Shown piece after piece: positions 1 to 6,315 of a stretch of 8,298 nt of DNA. The stretch is taken from contig CAYYNQ010000031.1 in assembly GCA_964473105.1 (NCBI GenBank), forward strand, positions 1 through 8,298. The letters are read 5' to 3'. A model generated the notes under the pieces. The model ran no database searches and had not been told where the DNA came from. It was given only the letters and a program-made list of their open reading frames with translations. Both the position numbers and the translations under genes were made by a program. Positions within the stretch are counted from its first letter, which is position 1. Each line of letters opens with the position of its first letter. Source of the DNA: CAYYNQ01 sp964473105. GTDB taxonomy: Bacteria; Sumerlaeota; Sumerlaeia; MVZB01.

Positions 1-45
1 CCCTAACAAAAAAATTCATCCAACTCGCGTCTATTTCATGCTGGG

Positions 46-90
46 CGGGGGGGGTATCTTGGTCGTGTCATTTAATTGCGCCCCCCCCCG
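46..90. repeat. GC-only inverted repeat of homopolymer runs
   Basis: Bases 46-54 (C followed by eight G) pair perfectly with 82-90 (eight C followed by G), giving a 9-bp all-GC stem around a 27-base loop (55-81). The C run itself is nine long (81-89). There is no following T tract, so it is not a standard intrinsic terminator. It might end an upstream transcript, be a neutral intergenic repeat, or be partly a homopolymer sequencing artefact. Confidence 0.5.
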
Positions 91-144
91 AGTAAAGCGC
101 CCAAATGCATATGGTCTTGCCTCAACCCGCGGGCAACTTGATAT

Positions 145-173
145 TTGACTTTTAATCGGCGTAATTTGAGAAT
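145..173 (+). promoter_or_regulatory. Candidate sigma70-type promoter for gap
   Basis: TTGACT at 145-150 (5 of 6 to the -35 consensus) is followed after 17 bases by GAGAAT at 168-173 (4 of 6 to the -10 consensus), in an AT-rich stretch. Transcription would begin near 180, leaving a leader of about 125 bases before the gap start at 305. A start there would fall on the ribosome binding site of the small leader ORF, which would then be nearly leaderless; either this promoter or that ORF may be spurious. Confidence 0.35.
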
Positions 174-183
174 AAGGAAGGCG

Positions 184-225
184 ATGTCCCACACGTTGTT
201 CAAGACTTTCCTCGGTCCTGAATAG
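184..225 (+). CDS. Possible 13-residue leader peptide upstream of gap
   Basis: ATG at 184 opens a 13-codon frame, MSHTLFKTFLGPE, ending with TAG at 223-225. It is preceded by AAGGAAG (174-180) three bases upstream, the strongest Shine-Dalgarno-like sequence in the leader. A 6-bp hairpin follows 17 bases after the stop, and the gap start lies about 80 bases downstream. That arrangement recalls leader-peptide control, but the peptide has no run of one amino acid that would suggest classical attenuation. It may be a chance ORF. Confidence 0.22.
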   Translation: MSHTLFKTFLGPE

Positions 226-242
226 CGTCCCGGATCCCCCTT

Positions 243-260
243 GAAGACCCCCCAGTCTTC
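243..260 (+). promoter_or_regulatory. Small hairpin in the gap leader
   Basis: GAAGAC (243-248) and GTCTTC (255-260) are perfect inverted repeats around a 6-base loop of CCCCCA. The stem is only 6 bp and no T run follows, so it is not a good terminator. Its place between the leader ORF and the gap ribosome binding site makes a role in RNA stability or translation possible. Confidence 0.3.
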
Positions 261-290
261 CTTGCATGTATGATTACATAAGGTTTGATG

Positions 291-296
291 AAAGGA
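291..296 (+). promoter_or_regulatory. Ribosome binding site that sets the gap start
   Basis: AAAGGA lies 8 bases before ATG 305. This supports ATG 305 over the in-frame ATG at 266, which would add 13 residues unlike the GAPDH family N-terminus and has no comparable site. Confidence 0.6.
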
Positions 297-304
297 TCGG
301 AAGG

Positions 305-1324
305 ATGAGCATTAAGCTTGGAATTAATGGGTTCGGACGTATAGGACGGCTGACTGCCCGTGCGGCACTGGAACTGGATGATTTTGAGATCGTTGGAATT
401 AACGACTTGGCGGATAATGCCTCCCTGGCTCATCTGTTCAAATACGATTCAACCCACGGGACTTTGGACCGGGATATTGAGTCAAATGACGATGGAATTG
501 TGGCTGGAGGAAAACAAATTCCTGTTTTCAATGAACGCGAGCCACAAAATCTCCCGTGGGGGCGGATACAGGCCGACGTCGTCATTGAATCAACGGGTCT
601 GTTTTCGAAACGGGCCGATGCTGTCAGACATATCGAGGCAGGAGCATCAAAAGTCATCATTTCCCAGCCTTCACCCGATGCCGACAAAACAATCGTGATG
701 GGTGTGAATCATCATGAATACGATGGAGACTATCATCATGTTGTATCAAATGCCTCGTGTACAACGAATTGCCTTGGCCCAATAGTCAAGGTTCTGCATG
801 AAAATTTCGGTCTTGTCCGGGGGTTGATGACAACTGTCCACTCATATACCAATGACCAGAGAACATTGGACCAGATCCATAGTGATCCCCGCAGGATGAG
901 GGCGGCTGCGGTCAGTATAATCCCCACCAAGACGGGCGCGGCGGCAGCGATAGGTCAAGTCATTCCCGACTTGAAGGGAAAGTTAGATGGATATGCCCTT
1001 CGTGTCCCGACCCCGAATGTCTCGGCAACGGACCTGACTGCCGAACTCGGGAAAACCGCAAGCAGTGCCGAGATCAATGAAGCCTTCAAGTCAGCCTCGG
1101 AATCCGGTGACCTCAAGGGGGTTCTTGGCTACTCAGAAGAACTCCTTGTATCAATCGATTTCAACCACAGCAGCTACAGTTCGGTCGTCGATGCTGCAAC
1201 CACCCGTGTCCTTGAAGGGAACCTGGTCAAGGTGCTCAGCTGGTACGACAACGAGTGGGGATATTCGCGGAGATGTCTCGACCTTGCCCGTCTGATGATG
1301 GGTATTGCGGCGCCCCCTGCCTGA
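305..1324 (+). CDS. gap: Type I glyceraldehyde-3-phosphate dehydrogenase
   Basis: This cytoplasmic enzyme converts glyceraldehyde 3-phosphate, phosphate and NAD(P)+ reversibly into 1,3-bisphosphoglycerate. The 339-residue product matches the usual GAPDH length. The N-terminal Rossmann motif INGFGRIGR is at residues 7-15, and Asp34 in GINDLAD is the residue that typically contacts the NAD ribose. The catalytic cysteine is Cys152 in SNASCTTNCLGP, and the catalytic histidine is His179 in TTVHSYTND. The C-terminal signature SWYDNEWGYS is present. The pair equivalent to Leu187-Pro188 of the Bacillus enzyme, usual in strictly NAD-dependent forms, is Gln190-Ile191 here, so cofactor preference cannot be read off safely. 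The start is set by AAAGGA 8 bases upstream. tpiA follows in the same direction after about 108 bases, with no pgk between. The frame is intact and ends in TGA. Confidence 0.97.
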   Translation: MSIKLGINGFGRIGRLTARAALELDDFEIVGINDLADNASLAHLFKYDSTHGTLDRDIESNDDGIVAGGKQIPVFNEREPQNLPWGRIQADVVIESTGLFSKRADAVRHIEAGASKVIISQPSPDADKTIVMGVNHHEYDGDYHHVVSNASCTTNCLGPIVKVLHENFGLVRGLMTTVHSYTNDQRTLDQIHSDPRRMRAAAVSIIPTKTGAAAAIGQVIPDLKGKLDGYALRVPTPNVSATDLTAELGKTASSAEINEAFKSASESGDLKGVLGYSEELLVSIDFNHSSYSSVVDAATTRVLEGNLVKVLSWYDNEWGYSRRCLDLARLMMGIAAPPA

Positions 1325-1340
1325 CTGCCGGGGATGATCC

Positions 1341-1436
1341 ATGGGCTACACGAATGCAGGCCGTGTGGAACGCTTTCACTTCAAGATTCCACATGAAGCA
1401 AGGGTTCCCAGAAGCATGAATATACCGAAGTCATGA
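1341..1436 (+). CDS. Possible 31-codon ORF coupled to tpiA
   Basis: A 31-codon frame starts at ATG 1341, six bases after GGGGA (1330-1334), and its TGA (1434-1436) overlaps the tpiA ATG (1433) in an ATGA arrangement typical of translational coupling. The predicted peptide begins MGYTNAGRVERFHFK and is basic, with no hydrophobic segment. I recognise no family. tpiA itself has only a weak ribosome binding site, so coupling would make functional sense. At this length the frame could easily be chance. Confidence 0.27.
   Translation: MGYTNAGRVERFHFKIPHEARVPRSMNIPKS
1364..1393 (+). repeat. Inverted repeat between gap and tpiA
   Basis: TGTGGAA (1364-1370) and TTCCACA (1387-1393) form a perfect 7-bp stem around a 16-base loop. 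There is no T tract, so it is not a standard terminator. It could be an RNA-processing or mRNA-stability element between the two glycolytic genes, or chance. Confidence 0.3.
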
Positions 1437-2188
1437 GAAAACCCATTATAGTCGGCAACTGGAAGATGAACCTTACCCCTGACCGGGCCGAAGCCCTGGC
1501 GGGCGATCTGGCGCGCCTGGTGTCAGGCCATTCGTGCGAGATTATTGTCGCGCCAGCGACACCCTGCCTTGAGCGGGTTTCCCGCTGTCTTGCTGGGGGG
1601 AGCATCGGCCTGGCGGCTCAACACGTCCATTGGGAGCCGGAAGGCCCATATACCGGCGAAACGGCAATTTCCATGCTTTTGGAACTGGGCGTATCGCACG
1701 TGATTGTAGGCCATAGTGAACGGCGTCAATTTTTCGGCGAGACGGACGAAACCACAAACAGAAGGATCAAAGCTGTATTGAACGGTGGCATGATTCCCAT
1801 AATATGCATCGGCGAAACTCTGGAACAAAGGCAATCGGGCGACACCCATCGCGTGATCAAGACACAGGTCATTACCGCATTACGCGATATCGGGAGGGAA
1901 CATATCGACCGCTTGATATTTGCCTACGAGCCTGTCTGGGCAATCGGGACTGGGAAAGTGGCGACACCCAAGCTGGCCCAAGAGGTTCATTCCCATATCC
2001 GCAGTCTAATCACGGATTTATATGACGTGGTCATCGCCGACCTTGTTCGATTGCAATATGGCGGCAGTGTCAAGCCCGACAATGCCGTGGGCCTGTTGAA
2101 TCAACCCGATATCGACGGGGCCCTTGTCGGCGGAGCCTCATTGGAAGCTGCCAATTTTTCAGGCATCTGCCATGCGGCCGAATCATGA
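1433..2188 (+). CDS. tpiA: Triosephosphate isomerase
   Basis: This homodimeric TIM-barrel enzyme of the cytoplasm interconverts dihydroxyacetone phosphate and glyceraldehyde 3-phosphate, the substrate of the upstream GAPDH. The product has 251 residues, the normal family length. All key residues are visible: Asn9 and Lys11 in GNWKMN, the electrophile His94 in VGHSERR, the catalytic base Glu166 in YEPVWAIGTGK, the flexible loop that follows, and the phosphate-binding YGGSVKPDN and LVGGASL segments near the C-terminus. ATG 1433 fits the family N-terminus exactly, although only a weak GAAG lies just upstream; overlap with the preceding 31-codon frame may help initiation. The usual downstream neighbour secG is not found before the next gene. 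Confidence 0.97.
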   Translation: MRKPIIVGNWKMNLTPDRAEALAGDLARLVSGHSCEIIVAPATPCLERVSRCLAGGSIGLAAQHVHWEPEGPYTGETAISMLLELGVSHVIVGHSERRQFFGETDETTNRRIKAVLNGGMIPIICIGETLEQRQSGDTHRVIKTQVITALRDIGREHIDRLIFAYEPVWAIGTGKVATPKLAQEVHSHIRSLITDLYDVVIADLVRLQYGGSVKPDNAVGLLNQPDIDGALVGGASLEAANFSGICHAAES

Positions 2189-2334
2189 ATTAACGGAGGC
2201 CGGGTCAGGGATTGTTCCCGGGGCTCACCTAATCCTAAATTTACCGCATGGCATTATCCATAATTCTGTCAGCGGTGGCATATGCCCGTCATGGGCCATT
2301 TTGGATTCTGTATCAGGAAAGATCATCAATACCG

Positions 2335-3594
2335 ATGTCTAAACCCACCTCAGAGGTGAACAAGGAACTTGGCCGGGTACTGAATGCCCTGTTGGAAATC
2401 AGCAACCTGGTGGGTTCGGTCATGCTGCTCGATGATATCCTTGAGAAAATCGTCGACATTACCGGGAACATTTTCGACTGCCCGGTCTGTTCAATCTATC
2501 TGCTGAATGATCAAGGCAAGCTTATTCTAAGGAGCAACAGGGGATTCGAGCCTGAACTGATCGGGAGTGCCAGCTTTGAAATGAACGAGGGTGTTCAAGG
2601 TTGGGTTGCCGCCCATGAACAGACACTGGCTCTCAGTGACGCAAGGACTGACTACCGCTACAAACCCCTAACCTCCACCCGGGAGACGGACTGTGCAGGA
2701 ATGCTCTGTTCCAAACTCTTTATCCAGGACGATCTGATCGGTGTAATGACGGCGCGCTGGTTCGATGTCTGCCCATTCCGGGAAGATGACATCCTTCTGT
2801 TTGAGACCGTCTGCAAGATGGTGGCCATCGTCATTGAAAAAGCCCGGCTTCACCAGGGTAAAACACACGCAGAACAACTTGCCACAGTCGCCGTTTCCCT
2901 CACGGGCGTGGCACATTATATCAAGAATGTCATGCAGACCATGAAGGGTGGGGAGTATCTGGTCGACGAGGCAATCCGCCAAGGGAACCCCGGAAATGCA
3001 GCCGAGGGATGGAAAATCCTAAAGCGGGCGAACAGGAAAATACGCGGACTTGTCGAGAACATCCTCAATTACTGCCGCCTGGAGAAGCCCACACGTCGGT
3101 TATTCTCCCTGAACCGGATGATCCATGAGATCTTGGTGACACTGAAGGACCGTGCAGAACGGAGCCAATGTGAATTTGTTACCAGGCTGGATGAGAGGAT
3201 CGGCGACCTGACAGGCAATGACGAGGCCATATATGATTCCCTCCTGAACCTGGTCTCCAATGCCATGGATGCCATTGACCGCGGCCACTCAATTCAAGGC
3301 AGAGTCGTGATCCAAACCGAACTGCTGGTCGGGCGGAACCAGGTCAGGATCGAAATCACGGATGACGGTGAAGGCATCCCGCCCGACAACATTGATCAGA
3401 TTTTCAATCTTTTTTTCTCGACCAAGGGAAAAGAGGGAACCGGTATTGGCCTTGCGGCAACTCGCAAGATCATTCAGGAACATAAGGGCACAATTGAGGT
3501 CATTTCTACACCCGCCGAGGGGTCACGATTCACCGTGCATCTCCCCATTACGAGAAGTCCGGTCACTAGAGCTCATGCGCGGCACGAGGATTGA
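2335..3594 (+). CDS. Soluble GAF-domain sensor histidine kinase
   Basis: This is an ATP-dependent autophosphorylating histidine kinase of 419 residues with no transmembrane segment, so it should sense a cytoplasmic signal. A GAF domain spans about residues 22-172. A dimerisation/phosphoacceptor helix follows, with His194 in AHYIKN as the likely phosphorylated histidine. The HATPase_c domain covers about 260-405: N box with Asn309 in LLNLVSNAMDAI, G1 box DDGEGIP (343-349), F box IFNLFFSTK (356-364) and G2 box GTGIGLA (368-374). The GAF region has six cysteines, including CPVC at 49-52. No response regulator is in the window, so its partner is unknown. ATG 2335 is chosen because the family sequence begins soon after it; AGGAAA lies 14 bases upstream, rather far. 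An in-frame ATG at 2248 would add 29 residues and overlaps no clear ribosome site. Confidence 0.9.
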   Translation: MSKPTSEVNKELGRVLNALLEISNLVGSVMLLDDILEKIVDITGNIFDCPVCSIYLLNDQGKLILRSNRGFEPELIGSASFEMNEGVQGWVAAHEQTLALSDARTDYRYKPLTSTRETDCAGMLCSKLFIQDDLIGVMTARWFDVCPFREDDILLFETVCKMVAIVIEKARLHQGKTHAEQLATVAVSLTGVAHYIKNVMQTMKGGEYLVDEAIRQGNPGNAAEGWKILKRANRKIRGLVENILNYCRLEKPTRRLFSLNRMIHEILVTLKDRAERSQCEFVTRLDERIGDLTGNDEAIYDSLLNLVSNAMDAIDRGHSIQGRVVIQTELLVGRNQVRIEITDDGEGIPPDNIDQIFNLFFSTKGKEGTGIGLAATRKIIQEHKGTIEVISTPAEGSRFTVHLPITRSPVTRAHARHED

Positions 3595-3612
3595 ACCCAC
3601 ACACTCTCTTCG

Positions 3613-5055
3613 CTATTCGAGGGCTAATTTTTCAAGATCGGATTCGATGGCGATCAGTTCAAGGATATTGTTAAGGAACCAAGGATCGATACCGGTCATT
3701 GCGTGAACCTGCTCAAGGCTCATGCAGGCATACTTGAGGGCGTATTTGACATAGAAAATCCGCTCGGGATTCGGCGTTGCCAGGTGCCAGTTTAACTGGT
3801 CCGGATCGACCCGGTCCCGGCCATCCTCACCCAAGCCATGACGACCGGTTTCCAGCCCCCTGAGACCCTTTTGCAGTGCCTCCTTGAAAGTCCGGCCGAT
3901 GGCCATGGTTTCCCCGACGGATTTCATTTGAGTTCCCAGCACCGGCTCGCCCCCCGGAAATTTCTCAAATGCAAATCGCGGTATCTAGACGACGCAGTAG
4001 TCAATTGTGGGTTCGAAACAGGCGGGTGTCTTCAGGGTAATATCGTTTGTCAGCTCGTCGAGTCGGTAGCCAACAGCCAGCTTGGCTGCTATCTTCGCGA
4101 TTGGGAACCCGGTCGCCTTTGATGCCAGTGCTGATGATCGCGACACCCTTGGGTTCATCTCGATGACGACTCGCCTTCCGGTTTCCGGGTTAACGGCGAA
4201 CTGGATGTTAGAACCACCCGTGTCCACCCCGATTGCACGGATTATTTTTCGCGCGTCATCGCGCATGGCCTGGTATTCAATGTCGGTCAAGGTTTGCACT
4301 GGCGCGACGGTTATAGAATCACCGGTATGCACGCCCATGGGATCCAAGTTCTCGATGGAGCAAATGATCACGACATTGTCGGCATGATCCCGCATGACTT
4401 CCAGTTCGAACTCCTTCCATCCAAGCAGGCTTTCCTCGACAAGTAGTTCCCCGCTCATCGATAGTCTGAGCCCTCGGCCACAGATTTCCTTGAATTCATC
4501 TACGTTATAAGCGGTTCCTCCCCCTGATCCGCCCATCGTAAAACTTGGCCTTATAATTGCAGGGAACCCGATGTCATCAATGATTTCCAGGGCTTCGGAA
4601 ACATCGTGAACGATTGCCGAGCGGGGCACCTCCAACCCGGAACTGATCATCGTGTTCTTGAATGCCTCACGTTCCTCGGCCCGATGAATGGCCTTGGCAT
4701 CGGCTCCTATCAGCTCGACTCCCAGTTTTTCAAATGTACCCCGCTCGCTTAGCTTCATAGCCAGATTCAGGGCGGTCTGACCCCCGAGTGTGGGCAGGAG
4801 GACATCAGGCTTTTCTTTCTCGAGTATAGACTCAAGGATCTGAACCGTGAGTGGCTCGATGTAGGTTCGGTCACCGAACTCGGGATCGGTCATGATGGTT
4901 GCCGGGTTGGAATTGACCAGGACAACCTCATAACCATCCTCCCTCAGGGCCTTACAGCCCTGTGTTCCCGAATAATCGAATTCACAGGCCTGCCCGATCA
5001 CGATCGGGCCTGAACCAATGATCAGGATCTTATGAATATCGGAGCGTCTCGGCAT
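3613..5055 (-). CDS. carB: Carbamoyl phosphate synthase large chain, N-terminal half, interrupted by in-frame TAG
   Basis: The CarB N-terminal synthetase domain phosphorylates bicarbonate and forms carbamate with ammonia from CarA. ATG 5055 (MPRRSDIHK) matches the family start; an in-frame TTG at 5067 is less likely. Residues align with E. coli numbering: Arg129, Arg169 in RPSFTMGG, Glu215, and Glu299/Asn301/Arg303 in EMNPRVSRSSALASKATG are all present. After FEPTIDYCVV (codon 356) comes TAG (3985-3987) where lysine of the conserved VKIPRF segment is expected. The same frame then continues with IPRFAFEKF, LGTQMKSVGE and IDPWFLNNILEL until a second TAG (3613-3615), giving 480 codons. The second synthetase domain and the allosteric domain, more than 550 residues, are missing; the kinase gene lies there instead. 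This resembles the split carB1 of some archaea and Aquifex, but truncation by rearrangement is possible. If the first TAG terminates, the product has 356 residues. Confidence 0.9.
3985..3987 (-). other. In-frame amber codon within carB
   Basis: TAG on the minus strand replaces the codon for a lysine that is highly conserved in CarB (between DYCVV and IPRFAFEKF). AAG to TAG is a single A-to-T change. Reading frame and family similarity continue unbroken on both sides, so no indel is involved. It could be a sequencing error, a recent nonsense mutation or a readthrough site. Confidence 0.85.
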
Positions 5056-5076
5056 GAACAGAGTCAATCTGCGCCA

Positions 5077-6219
5077 TCAACTGCTGGCGCGTTCCTTCCA
5101 TTCGTGAATCAGGTTCCTGAATCGGGGAAACAAGTAATGGCTATCGTTTGGACCCGGGGAGGCCTCAGGATGATATTGAATTGCGAAAAGGCCATGTTTC
5201 TGGTGGCGGAAACCCTCCAGTGTCATATCGTTCATATTGATATGGGTGATTTCACATTCCTCGGGCAGAGTTTCCGGATTGACACAAAACCCGTGATTCT
5301 GAGATGTAATCTCGATCCTGCGGGTTTCCTCATCCCTGACGGGATGATTGCCTCCACGATGACCGAATTTCAGCTTGTATGTTTCTGCGCCCAATGCAAG
5401 CGCCAGAATCTGGTGACCCAGACAGATCCCGAACATGGGATAACGACCGATCAGGGAACGGATGGTTTCAATGGCATAACCCACCGCTGCGGGATCCCCC
5501 GGGCCGTTCGAGCAGAAGACCCCATCGGGCCGTATGGCATGGATAGCTTCCACGCTGGTCGTGGCGGGCACCACGGTTACTTCAAACCCCTGTGCCGTCA
5601 ATAGTTCCAGTATGTTCCGCTTGATTCCAAAATCGAAGGCCGCGATTTTGAAAGATGGGCTGGCTTCTGCGACCGGTTTCCGGTTTGTTTCGTATCTTTG
5701 CAACTTTTCACATGTCACATCGCTGACCAGGTCAAGACCCTGCATCGACGGGGCGGCTGAAACCTTTTGCAACAGTGAACATGAGTCAAAATCTTCCGTC
5801 GAGATAATCCCGTTCATGGCTCCCACATCACGAATACGCAGAACCAGTTCACGGGTATCGATCCCCTCGATACCGACAACGCCGGATGCGGCGAGATAGA
5901 TTCCCAAATCATTGTTGGATCGGTAGTTGGATGATATACCCGAAAGTTCCCTGATGATGAGGGATGATGGATGGATCTTCTCGGACTGGCCATCCATGTC
6001 ATTAACCCCATAATTTCCGACCAAGGGGTAGGTCAGGGTAACCATCTGTCCTGAATAACTCGGATCGGTCAGGATTTCCTGATAGCCTGTCATCGCCGTA
6101 TTGAATACAACTTCGCCGGTAATCTCGCCTTTGGATCCGAAGCTGTGACCATCGAAACGCGTCCCATCGGACAGCATCAGGACAGCAGAGTCAGCATGTT
6201 CTTGCACCATCAACTCCAT
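5077..6219 (-). CDS. carA: Carbamoyl phosphate synthase small chain (glutamine amidotransferase)
   Basis: CarA hydrolyses glutamine and channels ammonia to CarB for carbamoyl phosphate synthesis, feeding pyrimidine and arginine synthesis. The product has 380 residues, the usual size. The N-terminal CPSase small-chain domain includes GEVVFNTAMTGYQEILTDPS (35-54), SGQMVTLTYPLVGNYG and the IDTRELVLRIRD segment. The class I amidotransferase domain begins near residue 190 (FKIAAFDFGIK) and contains the oxyanion strand SNGPGDP (237-243), nucleophile Cys266 in FGICLGHQ, and His350/Glu352 in QYHPEASPGP, a complete triad. ATG 6219 is chosen; in-frame TTG 6228 and ATG 6210 are alternatives, and none has an ideal ribosome site. 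carB follows 21 bases after the TGA. The frame is intact. Confidence 0.96.
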   Translation of the reverse strand: MELMVQEHADSAVLMLSDGTRFDGHSFGSKGEITGEVVFNTAMTGYQEILTDPSYSGQMVTLTYPLVGNYGVNDMDGQSEKIHPSSLIIRELSGISSNYRSNNDLGIYLAASGVVGIEGIDTRELVLRIRDVGAMNGIISTEDFDSCSLLQKVSAAPSMQGLDLVSDVTCEKLQRYETNRKPVAEASPSFKIAAFDFGIKRNILELLTAQGFEVTVVPATTSVEAIHAIRPDGVFCSNGPGDPAAVGYAIETIRSLIGRYPMFGICLGHQILALALGAETYKLKFGHRGGNHPVRDEETRRIEITSQNHGFCVNPETLPEECEITHINMNDMTLEGFRHQKHGLFAIQYHPEASPGPNDSHYLFPRFRNLIHEWKERASS

Positions 6220-6241
6220 GTGATTCAACCGAAATTCCGCC

Positions 6242-6271
6242 AGTATTTTCCAAGCAGCCCTGATAAGTCAA
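6242..6271 (-). promoter_or_regulatory. Candidate promoter for carA
   Basis: On the minus strand TTGACT (6271-6266) and AATACT (6247-6242) are separated by 18 bases, 5 of 6 and 4 of 6 matches to sigma70-type boxes. Transcription would start near 6235, giving a short leader before ATG 6219. The -35 element overlaps the plus-strand ribosome binding site of prmA. No arginine or pyrimidine regulatory site is recognisable. Confidence 0.33.
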
Positions 6272-6277
6272 GAAGGA
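6270..6277 (+). promoter_or_regulatory. Ribosome binding site supporting a TTG start for prmA
   Basis: AAGAAGGA lies 9 bases before TTG 6287, a strong Shine-Dalgarno with ideal spacing. The in-frame ATG at 6353 has only AGGG directly abutting it, which is too close to work, so the TTG start is preferred although it gives a longer N-terminus than usual. Confidence 0.5.
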
Positions 6278-6286
6278 TACACCCTG

Positions 6287-6315
6287 TTGACATCATCCAT
6301 CGAGAATGATTTAAG
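6287..6315 (+). promoter_or_regulatory. Alternative promoter overlapping the prmA start
   Basis: A perfect -35 box, TTGACA (6287-6292), is followed after 17 bases by TTTAAG (6310-6315, 4 of 6 to the -10 box). Its first three bases are also the TTG proposed as the prmA start. If this is a real promoter, transcription begins around 6322 and translation would have to start at ATG 6353. Confidence 0.3.

Larger units (their letters stand above)
1..304. other. Non-coding/leader region upstream of gap
   Basis: No protein-coding gene of convincing length is visible here on either strand. The stretch holds a GC-only inverted repeat made of homopolymer runs (46-90), a possible sigma70-like promoter (145-173), a 13-codon ORF with a strong ribosome binding site (184-225) and a 6-bp hairpin (243-260), followed by the gap start. 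It is therefore probably the gap promoter and leader, with whatever gene lies upstream ending before base 1. Minus-strand open frames through it contain runs of glycine and proline from the homopolymers and match nothing I recognise. Confidence 0.6.

Noticed and set aside
266..304. Longer GAPDH starting at ATG 266
   Set aside because: The added residues do not match the GAPDH N-terminus, and the ribosome site at 291-296 serves ATG 305.
2199..2224. GC-rich inverted repeat after tpiA (CCGGG / CCCGG) as an intrinsic terminator
   Set aside because: The stem is only 5 bp and no T tract follows, so it does not meet the usual terminator pattern.
2248..2334. In-frame upstream ATG 2248 as the kinase start, giving a hydrophobic N-terminus
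   Set aside because: No ribosome site precedes it, the extra 29 residues do not make a clear membrane helix or signal peptide, and the GAF kinase sequence begins naturally after 2335.
2189..2334. A secG gene in the gap after tpiA, as in many bacteria
   Set aside because: No frame there encodes the two membrane helices and glycine-rich tail of SecG.
3575..3612. A tRNA-like T-arm on the minus strand (GGGTTCAATCC) at the junction of the kinase and carB
   Set aside because: The T stem pairs poorly, there is no matching acceptor strand 70-90 bases away, no CCA, and most of it lies inside the kinase coding end.
3541..3612. Readthrough of the second carB TAG (3613) restoring the rest of CarB
   Set aside because: The next 29 codons before TGA are antisense to the kinase end and show no CarB similarity, so the second TAG or a rearrangement truly ends the family sequence.
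5032..5604. A 190-codon plus-strand open frame antisense to carA
   Set aside because: It lies over carA, whose minus-strand product has a complete catalytic triad and full family similarity; the antisense frame resembles nothing and has no ribosome site.
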